A DNA stretch of 64,000 nt from Dryas octopetala (lineage: Eukaryota > Streptophyta > Magnoliopsida > Rosales > Rosaceae): contig OY992838.1 in NCBI GenBank assembly GCA_963921425.1, positions 5,952,001 to 6,016,000 on the forward strand. Reading direction: 5' to 3'. The translations under genes and the position numbers were made by a program. This document shows, piece after piece, positions 33,668 to 46,661 of the stretch. The notes below the pieces were generated by a model. It was not told the origin of the DNA and ran no database searches. It saw only the letters and a program-made list of their open reading frames with translations. The first letter of the stretch is position 1. Each line of letters begins with the position of its first letter.

Positions 33668-36600
33668 TTTAATTAATAAACCCTTTGGAGGAAAGACCTT
33701 CCTTCCTCATTGTACAAACTTGCTGCGCTTCTTCCTTTTTAGTTCTTAACCCTTTTTATGTACATATCAATTCTCTTTCATCTCCTCAACCAATAAACCC
33801 ATGCTGTTGGTGCTACAGCGGGAATCTGCATGCACTTCTGGAACTGTGAATACATACAAAGTGGTGCTGTTCTTTCAAATAAGTTTCCTTTTCTTTTACT
33901 TTCAGAAAAAAAAAAAAAAAAAAAGGTGATTACATTCTTGTTTGATGGTTAATTGGAGCCTTAGGGTATCTTTGGCAGATTGCATGTTGCCATGGGATTT
34001 TTGTCAAGATAAAGAATTGCCATTTATTTTTCAACTGGTTTTTTTCTTATTCATGGAAGTGGGAGGGTGAGAATCAAGCTCTCCCGTGGTGTCGGGTTAA
34101 GCGTTCTACTATGGGAGCTAAGCTACCACTATTTCACTCTCTTTGGCGTCCTGTCAATTTCAAAGACAGTTCGTTGAAGTTTGTCTAGAACTACAACTGC
34201 TATTGGATATTGATCTTGGACAAATTTTCAAAGTGGGGTTGTAAAATCAGTGTTTAAAGCTCCTTGAGGTTGGTCTAAGTTGTTAAGGATAACAGGAAAA
34301 TGAGTTAGGATTAAGTTAAGTTAAAGGGTGCAAGTAACCCTTGATTGCATTGGCAATATGAATCTATGATTTTCCTTCACGTATATTTTGTTTGCTGCTG
34401 ATTGCCGTTTTGTATAGTTTTAATTAAAAAACATTTGCATTCCTCGTTTTCCTATGATGATGGATGTTCTAAAAGACATGTTAGGTTGTAGTATCAAGGT
34501 TTTCAAATTGAGTGGCAACTCTCCTTCAACTTCATGAAGATGGCAGTTGCTCCCTGCTCCAGGACAAATTTTTAGATACAACTGTTGTATATAAATTTTC
34601 TCATTTAGGGGTTGAGTGTAAGAGATCCATCGGTTGTACTCAATTTGTTGTACTTCACCGTGTCGTGCAAGCATTTTATAAAGTCAAAAGACAATACTTT
34701 ATCTACCAATATGTATGAAATGTCAAATGTTGTTAACTTGTTAGTTGTTACATAAGAAAAGGTAGTACCGTATTAATAATATTATTTATTCGACCAAAAC
34801 AATTATTTAAAATGAAAGGACTATATGATAATCTTAAATTTCTCACTTTCTACCTTCTCTTAAAACTTTCTAGAATATGCTAATTTAAAACAACCAAACC
34901 CTTGGCCAAAAAAACAAACAACCAAACCAACATGGATACCCCAGACTCCAACATGGTCGCATATCGTACTTTGTATGTGCAAGATGTAAAAGTGTAAAAT
35001 ACATGCATGTTCATGCACAACCACATGGAGGAAAGCATGAGTTCAACAGCGCATCCCTGGTTGGACCTAAATTTGATGATTGAACCATCCAATGCCTATT
35101 ACCAAAAAAGGAAAATGGACTCACAAACATTTGTGGGTCCACGTTATGGCACCTGCTCTACAGTAGAATTACTCCTAACAAACTCCCCTTTCCCTTAAAA
35201 AAAAAAAAAAAAAAAAAAAAACCTGAGTTGCAAAGACTTTTAAAATTGGTCCTTAATCATGACACGTATCATCTTTTAATTGAATTGTTATGTCTTTTAG
35301 AATTAGGGTGTGATGATGTCCGGTCCATATATGGCTTGTGATAATAGTTTCCAATCAACCATGGTAATATGTATTGTCAAATGAAGCCGTCTCAGACAGG
35401 TTTTTCCACTCCAGCACAAGCAGTGGTGTAGGATATTAAATAATGCTAACTATGTTGTCCCATGGCCATGAAACAACCATGAAGACCGGTAGCATATCAC
35501 CAGTTGATGACTGCATATGTATGTTGATACACGTGTATGTTGCCCCACACAGAATGACAACAGTTCCAAAGACAACATCCAAACAGTCACATCAGAAGAA
35601 GATATAGCTGACTGAAACTTTTCATATATTTCATTCTGAAAAAGCTGATACACGTGTATGTGTTGTGATCAACAAATGCGGCAGCCATTTCAACAATAAA
35701 AAGAGGACTTGATCAGACAAAGATTAGAGAAACTGAAGTTTAAGTTCTGCTTCTTATGAATCTGAAGCTCCCTAGCAATTGCAGAATAATCTCTTTCAAA
35801 ACTAAGCCTGAGAATTCATGCATTTACAATCTATAAAACCACCCAGTCACCCCAACCTACCCCCAAATATGCAGTTCCAAGAATAACCAATCTGAAACCT
35901 GACCCATTGACCAAAGAAAAAATCTGGACCTGACCCATCATCAGTTGTGCTATTGGTCAGTTAGTTTTATCAAAAGAGTGATACATATTACAGCAAACAA
36001 TAGATACGACTAAAAACACAAATTAAAGAAGCTATAGACAGGACTAGAATTGGAAACAACAAAATGAATGTACAAAGATTATGCTCTTCATCAGAATTAC
36101 CATGGGAATTAGCACAAAAGAATGATCAAAGTTCAAGCTTGGAAAATAACAGTGCTTAAGACACCTAGTACTGAAAAAAAAATCTTTAAAAGGAGGGGGA
36201 AAAAGGCTGGAAGAGTTAGAGATAAATGCATGTGGAAGAGAATTCATCTGTACACCTGTGTACAAATAAGGGATATACAGGGATCATATGTTAACTTTTC
36301 AGATATAATTCAACCATACCAAAAATAAGCATAAACTATCCATACTTTAGACAATTGTACAAAACTTATACTGGAGGGAAATCTAATTTATGAAGTCTTA
36401 AAATAGAAATTCATACACTTCACAATTTGGGGGTGGGGGTTAATGAATTGGAAAAAGAGAGCACATGAGGCCTAAGTTTATTAGCATAAAGTGACAAATC
36501 CAAGAATTAACTTTCATACCTGTAAGAGGACTGAATAATTCAAGAAATGATATGAAAACTATATCTAACGCTGTACCATTTCTTCAACATCCATTACATA

Positions 36601-37400
36601 GCGTGATACTACATTATATCCCATACTCACATTTCAGACAATTATATTGATCTGCAGCCCGATGCCACATCATATATCAATATTAAGTATATTTTACATG
36701 CAAAAACCCGAACCAGATTAGTTTCAAATCATGCCAAGAATTTGATGTGGACGTAGCAACAAAATCTGCTTATTAACAATACTTGCCCTTTTCCATTTAA
36801 TTTAGTTCTAGTCTTATAGATATATTTTACTCATTTGTTTCTACTTATACTCCTCATAGCCGAATCTGCGAATTCAACAAGCTGGGTTGTGACTCTCACG
36901 GCTTGTTTTTTAAAAATGGTCAAATTTGAAATAGAGACATCTGAATTAGATTGCACTCCCGGCCATGTAGAAAAAGATATTTCCTTCTTAACAGGAATAA
37001 TGCCGTGAGTAATAAAACAGCTTAGCAATAAAAATCAATGGGCAATAGTTTCAGAAATGTGAGTGAGTATGCGCATGCTGAAATATAGCCACAACAATTC
37101 TTTGCATGTTGAATGGTAAAATACATATTCAAAGATCTCAGTGAGAATAAATGAGTAGAGGATTGTACTTTGGCAGCTGGATATTTTGAGAGTCATTTAG
37201 TTGAAACATTAAAAATATAAATTCATGCCATCAAGGACAGTTCAATGGATGTCAATGTGTTATTGATATTGAAATTTCAATCAATTCTCAGATTTTAAAA
37301 ATACATACAGAGCATGCTGCAACTCTTACACAAGCTATTGTACCTCTCACCGAGCTACAGAACAGTATCCCTGCAAAATTTTCTTATATGTTCTCTTCAC
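33668..37400. other. Convergent intergenic region between the RING and SAGA genes
   Basis: Long A-runs at 33906-33924 and 35197-35220, and a tRNA-derived SINE fragment near 34035-34137. No protein gene supported. The last few hundred bases before 37775 should be the SAGA gene's 3' leader. Confidence 0.55.
34035..34137 (-). mobile_element. tRNA-derived SINE fragment
   Basis: On the minus strand, GTGGTAGCTTAGCTCCCATA resembles a polymerase III A box and GAGAGCTTGATTCTCACC a B box, spaced about as in a tRNA. It ends in an A-rich tail (AAGAAAAAAACC). Too diverged to be a working tRNA gene. Confidence 0.5.
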
Positions 37401-37774
37401 TGGCTGCAATTACACTGAAAGCTTGAGATCTGGAGTGATAGCAAATACAGCAGCATCTATGTTAAACATACAACAGAACAACCAAACATGGGCGTTCAGT
37501 TTGAAAGCACCCCTTGATTGGTTGAAGTTAGATAATTCTGGATCGGTCCTGGCTCTGCAGCAAGCAAATACAGATATTTGATGCTCAAACAGACGATTTC
37601 ATCTTGCAAGAACCGGAACTTTACCCACTTAGGAACCATCTGGTCCAGTCCTGGCAATGAGATTAGAATAAGTTGTATCAATGATCTCGAACAACTATTG
37701 TCACTTTTTCAGGACTTTTGAACCAGAACAGACCGACCCAACCACAACTTTGGGATGAATATATCTTTGTATTT

Positions 37775-39037
37775 TCACTCCTCAAATGCATGCATACAAA
37801 TCTTCTCCAGCAGCGATGGCCAGTCTTCTCCAAGTTGCTGTGGATTAAGCTCCATAGCAACCTTAAAATCAAGCATAGATATTGAGCACCTTGGTCTTTG
37901 CTCCTGCAAAACTTCCATGGGCCCATTTCCGCTCTGCATATGCGAGTGATTGCTTGGCCACATGCCATTAATAACCTTTCCTTGAATCTGCTGCTTTGGT
38001 GCAGCATTCTTCTTTGGATCTACTGTAGACCTTGCTCCCACCAACTCAACACAGGACCTAATCAATCGCTTTAAGTACACATCCAACACATTATTCAGCA
38101 TATTGGCACATTCCATAGAAACACCTCCAAGACCCTGTGCTGCAGCAATCTGCTCCATACGTTTTCTAAGTGTCTCCGTATCAGACAATCCCCCACTGTC
38201 ATAACAGCTAACAAAATCACAACTACTACCCACGGGAATAGCTTTGCGGGCCCCACCTATGCTGGCTGGGTAGAATGGGATCCCAAGTGGCGCAACTAAA
38301 GGACTTCTTGAGAAGCTCAAGCCATTTGATTGTTCCACCTCTTCCTCGTCTTCAGTAACAGCTAAGTCAGCCTGATCTTTGAGGTGTATCCGTGGTTTTT
38401 CTGTGGGTCGTCGAACTGCACCACCTCTTTCACTCTCAGGGAGCTCAGCAAGTGGTTGAAGATGCTGCAACGGTCTCTGATAATCAAATGGATTTGCATC
38501 CCCATTTTCCATAATAACCTTACCGCCACTATCCTCTGAACCTGTGGAATGATGTGATACACTATCTACCTTCCCATTTGGACCAAGTGGGCTTGGTCTA
38601 TCCCGTAGCTTCCGATCACGTATTGCGGATCTACCCTTTCGCGGGGACACTGGCAAAACCCCATTTGTCCAAACAGGTACATTTTGGTTTTGATTTGGAA
38701 AAAGGGTCCCGCTTTGCTCCTGCCCATCTTCTCTACTTGGAGAACTGTTTGCAGCTTGTATCCCAGGTTTTGCAGGAACCGATGAATGAATCGGCGGTGG
38801 GGTCTTGGCTTGGCATGCATTCTTCAAGATTGACCGTATAAAATGATTGTGCAGTGGCAAGTTCTCACTTCCTAGCACCCGGTGACACAACTTATCAAAA
38901 TCTTTCTTGCTCAGCTTCTGACTCAACAACCTATTCAAGTAATAAAAATATCGTTTTGACCTCTCGGCCCCAATCCTCTTCACTATCTGAGCTTTCAAAT
39001 CACCCAAATCAATTCTCGAGAACTGCTGAGGTTGCAT
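37775..39037 (-). CDS. SAGA complex subunit, Ada1/Tad1-type
   Basis: 420 residues in one coding exon. The N-terminus (about 8-75) matches the SAGA-Tad1 domain, with DLKAQIVKRIGAERSKRYF, then LNRLLSQKLSKKDFDKLCHR and a HNHFIRSILKNA helix. The middle is disordered and charged. Near 300-345, SMECANMLNNVLDVYLKRL fits the histone-fold-like helix region by which Ada1 binds its partner in the complex. The protein should help the SAGA histone acetyltransferase co-activator assemble in the nucleus. It resembles Arabidopsis At4g31440 from memory. A leader intron is likely: donor TTAAG/GTCAGAG at about 39795 and acceptor TTGTAG just before 39065. If that acceptor is used, a short upstream frame lies just ahead of the start. 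Confidence 0.93.
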   Translation of the reverse strand: MQPQQFSRIDLGDLKAQIVKRIGAERSKRYFYYLNRLLSQKLSKKDFDKLCHRVLGSENLPLHNHFIRSILKNACQAKTPPPIHSSVPAKPGIQAANSSPSREDGQEQSGTLFPNQNQNVPVWTNGVLPVSPRKGRSAIRDRKLRDRPSPLGPNGKVDSVSHHSTGSEDSGGKVIMENGDANPFDYQRPLQHLQPLAELPESERGGAVRRPTEKPRIHLKDQADLAVTEDEEEVEQSNGLSFSRSPLVAPLGIPFYPASIGGARKAIPVGSSCDFVSCYDSGGLSDTETLRKRMEQIAAAQGLGGVSMECANMLNNVLDVYLKRLIRSCVELVGARSTVDPKKNAAPKQQIQGKVINGMWPSNHSHMQSGNGPMEVLQEQRPRCSISMLDFKVAMELNPQQLGEDWPSLLEKICMHAFEE

Positions 39038-40366
39038 TTCTCAACAAACAGATTCATACACCATCTACAAGCAACCACAAATCCCCCAGTAACCCCACCT
39101 GAAGCCAATTACCGTTATTTCTATTGCCAAAAGACCCAGAATTTGCACTCGTCCATATCATTCATTGCAAATCAATAATCAAAACTCAGCATATCCGGAC
39201 AAACAGAGGCACACACCATCCACCAAATCAAAAAACCCCAAAAAAAACCCCAATTTTAAACTGGAATACCGTTACCCTTATTTACAAACGACCCCAAATT
39301 GTGCCACCCACAAACCATACAATGCAAAACCAAATCTCATCTTCTCAAGACCAAAACCCTAGAGATCAACCCAAGTACACAGCTCGCTAAATCCCAACAG
39401 AAAGATACATAAGCAAGCTTAATTTATTGAAAACCATTATAAATAAAAAACCCTAAGTTTGAATCACCAAAAATTTGGGTCCAGACAACCATACTCCTCA
39501 CAAACTTCACGAACCGTGTAATTACACCCCCCACGTCAATCCGAACCCAGAATTTATTTCACGCAATTCACAAGCTTTCAACTTCAAGACACGAAATTTG
39601 AAGTTGAGGGAATGAGATCAGTGAGTTGGACGAATTGAAGCTGAGGAAACCGAGCTCGAATTGCAGAGAAATCGAATTGTATAGAGACCAAAAAACAAAG
39701 CCCAATGAAGCGCCAAAAAAATACCAACAAAAACAAAAGTAAAGCTTGGAGAGTTTGTGTGAGAGAGGGCTTTCGAGATTGATTGAACTCTGACCTTAAC
39801 GAGCTCGACGAATTGCAGAGAAATCGAACCTCAGTGACTTCGGAGCTTTGCCTTTCGCTTTCTCGCTGTCTCTCTTCGGCTTTTTTTTTTTGAAAAATTT
39901 CAGTGCTTTATTTTTTTCTTTTTTTGGTGTTGCTGATTTATATTCGAACTTCGCTCTCTCTGTGTAGCTCGATCGCTGCTAATACTCTCTCTCTCTTTCC
40001 TTTCTTTCTTTCTTTCTTTTGTGTTTCTCTCTCTTCGTTCTCTTCTTTCTCGGTAGCTCTCACAAGGTCTCTCGCCTTGTGTCTTTTTTTTTTTTTTTTT
40101 AGTGTAAACGTTTTTATTTTATTTTTAGTTTCTTTTCTCTTTGCTGCGTTTTCGGAAGAATTTTACATGAAATTTTATAATCATGTATTTTTAAGGTAGC
40201 AAAAAAATATATGATTTTAAGAAATTAGGTATAGAAATTCAGTCCAAAAATAAAGTCAATATATCTGTATATTCTGTAGATAATCAAAGTGTATATGTGT
40301 GCACATTTTATAATCAAACAGGGTAAATATCTTTATTTGAAATGTGCTTTTTAATTTTATTTTATA
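39038..40366. other. Leader and promoter of the SAGA gene
   Basis: Contains the probable leader intron and, at 39800-40100, CT-rich sequence consistent with a first exon and promoter on the minus strand. No coding frame. Confidence 0.5.
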
Positions 40367-40803
40367 GGCATATTTTTACAAATGCCACTTAAAAAATAGA
40401 TCTTTGTCTTACAACCCTCTAAAACTTTATGTTTTACTTTACAACCCGAACTTTCAATGTTGATGCAGCCTACTCAATTCCATCAACCTAATCGTTAGAT
40501 AAGCTAACGTGGCACCTATGTGTCAACTTTTTGGGCAATTCCTTCACATTGAATCTAACTGCAGCTGATAACACACGACATGTCTTTCAATCTAGGTTAT
40601 AAAACGTGGCATGTCTGCTTTCCTATGTGGAGGAAATGACCAAAATTTTCAACCACACTTAGCTTTTTTAACAACTGGACTGAGTTGATGGAATCAGGTA
40701 ATTTACAACAATATTAAAAGTTCGAGTGGTAAAGTGAGACGTTCAAAGTTTCAAAAGGTATAAACAAAATTTATCTTTCAGGTGACATTTGTGAAAATAA
40801 GCC
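40367..40803. mobile_element. Mutator-like MITE, 437 bp
   Basis: Flanked by a perfect 9-bp repeat, TATTTTATA, at 40358-40366 and 40804-40812. Ends are GGCATATTTTTACAAATG and, in reverse complement, GGCTTATTTTCACAAATG. The arms pair for well over 100 bases. No protein. It lies between the divergent SAGA and CENP-O genes. Confidence 0.83.
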
Positions 40804-40827
40804 TATTTTATATGATCATAAAAAATA

Positions 40828-41190
40828 TGACTTAATTATAGCAAAAGTTCACAAATTTTACCTGGAGTTTAACTTGAGTTTATGAAATTTACTTTTATAT
40901 TTTGTGGTCCACCAACTTTTCAATATTACTTACTTCAATCTTATCCTCAATTTTATTCAAAATTTTGTGCACATAACAAGTACCTGACTCGATTTTGGGG
41001 ACAAAAGCATCACTAATCAGCAAAGCACGTGCTTGTCACATGCACATATTTGACAAAAATTTGAATAAAGTCAATGGGCATGCTTAAGTGACTAACATAA
41101 AAAAGTTTGTAGACCTTAATAAAATTAAGGTTCATGGGCTCAAATAGACTTGAGGTAAAGTTTGCAAAGTATTGCTATAATTAAATCTAA
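40828..41190. mobile_element. Foldback MITE next to the Mutator-like element
   Basis: Left end GACTTAATTATAGCAAAAG pairs with GATTTAATTATAGCAATAC in reverse complement from the right end. Inner arms share TTGAGTTTATGAAA/TTGAGCCCATGAAC-like words. Flanks TAAAAAATA and TAAAAAACA could be an 8-of-9 duplication, but I cannot fix the edges. Confidence 0.68.
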
Positions 41191-41447
41191 AAAACATTAT
41201 GTGCTTATTGTGACAAAAAAAAAAATTGTATTGGTGTTTTCGTAATTTGCTCTCTTAAGAAAATAAGAAGAGTGAAGTTGTAAGTAGTTCTCACTTCTCA
41301 CTAGGATTTTTGTTGGTTTGCCTCGTTCGGCCCCTGTCTGCTGGCGAAGGACATGGAACTTTACTAGGGCGACCCACTTCGTTTCTCGGTTGCACCTCCA
41401 CTGTATTTTCACAAGCCCTAATTTTGATTCAGGCTACGCCCTAACCC

Positions 41448-41452
<5 letters not shown>

Positions 41453-41498
<46 letters not shown>
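41453..41498 (+). repeat. (CT)n microsatellite in the CENP-O leader
   Basis: About 23 CT units that end just before the CENP-O start codon at 41503. Likely within the leader. Confidence 0.85.
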
Positions 41499-41501
<3 letters not shown>

Positions 41502-41502
41502 A

Positions 41503-44500
41503 ATGGATTACAGCGACACAGAGGAGTCGCTGAGGAGGAGGCCGAGGAAAATCGCTCATCTCGGGGACTCCTCTCGCAGGGTCAGCTTCTCATTCATAAT
41601 TTCGACGATTAATTTCCGAGAAATTAATTTTTGATGTTTTATATTGAGTTCTTCACCATTGCTTCAGTCACTGTTATTTTCGATTGTTATCGCCATTGCT
41701 AATCTGACTTGTTATGGACTGAAAAAGTGCAATTTCTGTTGAATAATGCAGCAATTTGAATCGCTGAGCGGACGTCCCTATGGCTTAATGGGGGAAGTGG
41801 TAATAGTTTTTACTTATTGCTCTTTTATTTGCGTATTTTTTATCCCTTTGTTTAATATGTGGGTTAGTTTATTTAGCAAATTACTTTGTATAATTTGGAA
41901 AAATATGCAAAATATACTGTACCTGTAATACATAGATAGCATAATTTGCAGTGCAATATAAACATATATAATATACATTTTCATTTTTAAGTTAGTTGGA
42001 GTGTGTTTATTCTGATTGATACAGTCAACTTGTTGGTGTTCTGTAGATTTTTGCTACAACTGTATCGCTCTCTTTCTTCATAATTATTATAATTTTTTCC
42101 CATATGGTAATTATACTTTGTGTTGCTTTGTTATAGAGTTTTATGCAAGAGGAAGACATTCGGTTAGAGGCTACACGAGCTAGATGTAACCAATCTCTTT
42201 TCGTATTTATTTATCTTTCTTTTGTATCATATCATGTATAAGAATGCTTGCTTATTATGAAGCCATTAAAGCTTTTCCTGTGCTCGACAGTGTCAAATGT
42301 TCTCAAAAGGCATAGCGAGTTAGCAGAGCGTCTTTCTAGGTAAAACCTGCTTCGCCAATTTTCAAGTCTTCATTCATCATGTAGTTTTTGGTTGTTTTGA
42401 AATCACAGTATACTGTTATGGAACCGTCTACTGCTTTAAAATATTATGAAGTGGGTTTTGAGAAATTATTTTCTTTTGGTAGACTTACAAGTCTAAAGGC
42501 TTTCTTGTTGGGATGCTCCTCTAGGCTCAATAATATATACATTAATATTTATCTTGTTTTCTTTTTCTTTGTCATACATGTCCTCTTACGCCTGTTTTCC
42601 AAGTGCATAGATTTATTATTAAAATCAATTCAATATATTAACCAAATACCAGTGATGGTTGGTATTATTACTGACAGTATTAATCCTGGTTGGTCAAAGG
42701 ATATCACATTGAAGACCTTGGAGCTTGTAATGCCCAACCTTTTATGTTCATTTTAGAGAGTATGTATACAATGAAATAGGAGAAAAAAGATATTGTGGAA
42801 GGGAGGAAGAAGAAAGTAAGAAAGATAGAGATCTACCAAGAAATCTTATTGTATATCTATGTTTATAACTGCAGGCATTTTAGATGCTTTGGACACACCC
42901 AAAAAAGGAGTCCAGTTGTTCCTTGATTATCTCGAACATGTGGGTAGCACCATTTCTTTGTATATTTTTATTTAGAATTTCAATTTGATTATGATCTGTC
43001 GGTCATTACAATTTCAAATATCTTTTGGGAAAAGACCAAAGCTTTTCTGAATCACCTGATGGTTTCCTATGATTACCCATCACTTTTGGGACCATGAACT
43101 ACTTTGGGATTTGGGCCTTTTTGAATTGTTATTCTTTTGCATGTAATTATGTATTCTTGAAAGCATGTGTGCATATCTTGGTCATATTCATAGACAGTGT
43201 GCTGATACTTGATAGCAATAGTATGATAATTCTAGATGGACATATTTATTTTTTATTTCTGATATGTCTTGGTGATTCTATGATCTGACAGGGATGCTGA
43301 CAAGACAATTTATGAGCGTCTACAAAAGGAATTTGAAGCTGCACGGGCTTTACAAACTCAAGGTATCTTTCTATTCATTAAGGAGTTGTCTAAGCTTTGT
43401 TTTTGTTAATTTTTGAAATAGTTTTGGTTTATCTTCTGCTTTGACTGAAGTAATATATTTTTTTTCGTATAGAGATTTATTTAGATGGTGAACAATGGAA
43501 TGATGGACTACTAGCTACAATAAGAGAGCAGGTATGGTTCCCTTCAATACTTTAAAGGGATTGAGATTTACTGTGGCTCTCCTGAATCCTTTGATGTTAG
43601 AATCCAATGATTGAGTTGATATCTGCTTTTCCTTCTGCTGTTTCGTGTTTCATACTAAACATGAATAAATGCCTAATCTAATTGATTTGATTTTAATCAG
43701 GTTCACATGGAGGTAGACAGAAAGGCAATGGCGGGAGACATAAACATGTTGCCCAGTCCTCATTCCCAAGAAAAAATTACTTATAAAGTTGGAAATAAGG
43801 TAATTTTGGGAAGTTTTGTTTCAATCAATAAAGGCTAAGACAAAGGCTTTTGTCCCAATGCCAACCAAGAAGCCTTTCTGGTCCAAGGTTAACTGTGCAT
43901 GGTAATCAATCAGGTCATTAGAATTATACTAATTTGTTTTGGGCCTAGTATCTAAATTCTGAGTGAACATAAATGCAAACATCAATGCCAGGATAGAAGG
44001 AAGGTTGTTAACAAAACATTTGGTTAAAATCCAGTTTTAGTTTGTACATATTAGATAGAGCACATGCAAATGGCAATCTTTATTTTATGATTTTTTTTTT
44101 TTTTTTGGTATTGGTTTTTGGGTGAGAAGTTTCCTGAATATTGGCTTAATTATTCTGGTGAACAGGTGATTTGTTGTTTGGAAGGGGCAAGAATTGGCAT
44201 ACTGTATGAGACTTCTTATGCAGGTATGCTGTGAACTGATTTTCAATCTATTTATTAATTCAAGTGTCTAGCTATGCTAGCAAAAAAAAATGTCATTTTT
44301 CTTTGCTAGGACAAAAAGTCTTTTTTTTTTTGTGACATTATTTTCTACTGCTTATGATCATCCATTAGCAGACTGAGGTTGATATTTTCTCTTGTTGGAA
44401 AAATGCTTGTTTTAGTATTCTATGTTTGTGTTTAGGCCCTAGGGTAAACCAGATTAAAGGACCATTTGATTCCCTCCTTGGTTTAGTGGCCTGGTAGGTT

Positions 44501-46661
44501 TCTTAATAGGTTTGCTTAGGGATTCTAGACACTTTTTTTTTTTTTTGACAATAAGGTTGTAATTTGTAAACTCATTACTTTGGGCTTCAGCAATGGGGAA
44601 GCTGACTGTTTCTGCAATGGTGCAGGAGAACCTTGCGACCTATTCCATTGTGTGCTTGAGAGCAAGTCATTTCTTGAGAAGATGACTGTCCTTGAACACA
44701 CCATGCCGTATTTTTTGCCAATACGAGAAGCAGAAAATGATCTTCTTTCCTCCAATGCTATGGTACGGTTGGTTTCCTGAATTGGAATAGCTGACTCAGT
44801 ATTATGGCACCTGGCCTCATTATTTGCTCTTGATGATCTGCTTTCAGAAATTTATAGATTACGTTGGCGAGCTTTTGCAGTCTTATGTGGACAGAAGGGA
44901 ACAGGTATGCTGTTGGCATATATAAGTATGGTGTGTGTGTGTGTATAGAAGGGAATTGGAGAGACTATATAATCCAAGACGTGTGTGTGTATATATAGGA
45001 AGGTAGATTATAATTATCAAAATATAAAAGGTTGACTATATAAGTATACTCGTCCCGCCCAGATACTGAACTAGGTTAAAACAGGTCCACTTTATTTGAT
45101 TTAAATCTAAATCTTCCCCATTACAGTTGGGTGCAGGGTGGGTTACCTTGTAGCAATCGGCAATCCACACAACCATGAAGTGATGGAAGTATGAAATGTG
45201 TGGAATTCTGAGTAAAATTGGAAATGTTGAAAAGTTAAAGAATGGTGGTGGTTAGGGGAAACTTTTTTTTTTCTTGGGTATAACAACATTCTTCCATTCC
45301 ATTATACCTGTTTTATCCCCTTTTAATATTTTCATTAATAACAAGATTTAATTCATTACTACCTCAACTTCACTGATTTTTCATGCAGGTTCGGCTTGTC
45401 AAGGAGTTATATGGGAACCAGATTAAAGAAATTCATTTTACCCTTCCCTACAACTTAATAGAATTTTCACTAGCTGATTTTGATTGGTTGGTACTTATTT
45501 CTGCACTGTATTGTGTATTTAGATTTTTAGACTTTTTATATATCCTTTGAATAACATCTTCTTCTTTTTTTGGTACTATTTGAATAACATGACGTACTAA
45601 ACATATATGTAATCATCTGTCAGCATATTCATATACTTTTAGGTGACTAAACATATTAGTAAGCTTACATGGTTTTGAAGTATCTCAAGCCATTTCCATG
45701 TAGAGGTGTGGTTTCTTTTGAGCTTGGTAATTTGTTATTGAAGCTTGCTGGTTGGTCAATATTCTGAATTACCATGCCTGGCTTGTGTCGCCGACAATCA
45801 ATTAGCTTTGTTCTGAGTAGGACAATGATAAATTTGCTCACTTTAATGATGTTCCTTTGACAAGACAAAAGTGATTGATAGTATCTGCTACCTTTTATAT
45901 CTATCATCACATGATATAATAGATTGATTTCAAGTCATAAAATTAAATTACGCCTGGTTGATTGTCATTGTGGTACTAGGCATGATTAGATAGATCCTCA
46001 TTAGTAAAGATGTTTCCATCATGCTAAATACTGTGAGTTTCTGTTTGCAGCAAGGTAGTAGTAAAGCTTAGATATGCAGATCTTGTTGCCGTACTTCCAA
46101 CTCATGTCAGTGTGGTAGCATGGCCAGTGCTATCCAGGAAAAACAGTTTAAATACATCAACCATGAACAAAAGGGAAAGTGGATCATTGGAAGGTCCAAC
46201 CTGCCTCTCCTATGCAGAGGACGCCTTGCGAACTATGAGCTTACCTGAAGGTATTCCTTTAATTGATGACTTTTTTCCTTGCTTAGTGCTGTCAATATAA
46301 TTGGCTTTTAAAACTTTTGATGAGGTATCGGACCCTTGCAACTCTAACCTCATGATACTTGGCAATTTCTGATATTTTTTTTTGGTCTAGGATTATGTTT
46401 GAAATATGACAAAACAACCCATTGAAACTTTAACACCGATGATGATAATTTTCTTGGGATAGTTATAAGCAAGATTTCATGATCAACTCCAAAGCACTTT
46501 TTACTGCACTATTCATGTATAGGCTTCATATGTACCTACATTTTTTTATGATTTTTTCTTTCTTCCTGGTTTTGTTTTCTTCTCCTACTCCAGCATATGC
46601 AGAGATTGTGTTGAATTTGCCGCAAGCTCTTCGGGAAGTATCTGAGGGGTCCCCTACTTAA
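41503..46661 (+). CDS. CENP-O: Kinetochore protein CENP-O
   Basis: Thirteen exons keep frame: 41503-41580, 41752-41799, 42137-42185, 42291-42339, 43292-43362, 43473-43531, 43701-43799, 44166-44223, 44626-44762, 44848-44904, 45389-45486, 46051-46250 and 46594-46661. The product has 356 residues. A charged helix, probably coiled coil, spans about 45-100 (VLKRHSELAERLSRDADKTI onward). The C-terminal part has the CENP-O domain, with KVVVKLRYADLVAVLPTHVS and the preceding LIEFSLADFD. CENP-O (yeast Mcm21) is part of the inner kinetochore, at the centromere. Plants keep few of these inner subunits. I recall the Arabidopsis gene as At5g10710. Its start abuts a (CT)n run, and two transposons sit in its promoter region. 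Confidence 0.92.

Noticed and set aside
42388-42756. 122-codon frame inside CENP-O
   Set aside because: Falls wholly in an intron of the CENP-O model.
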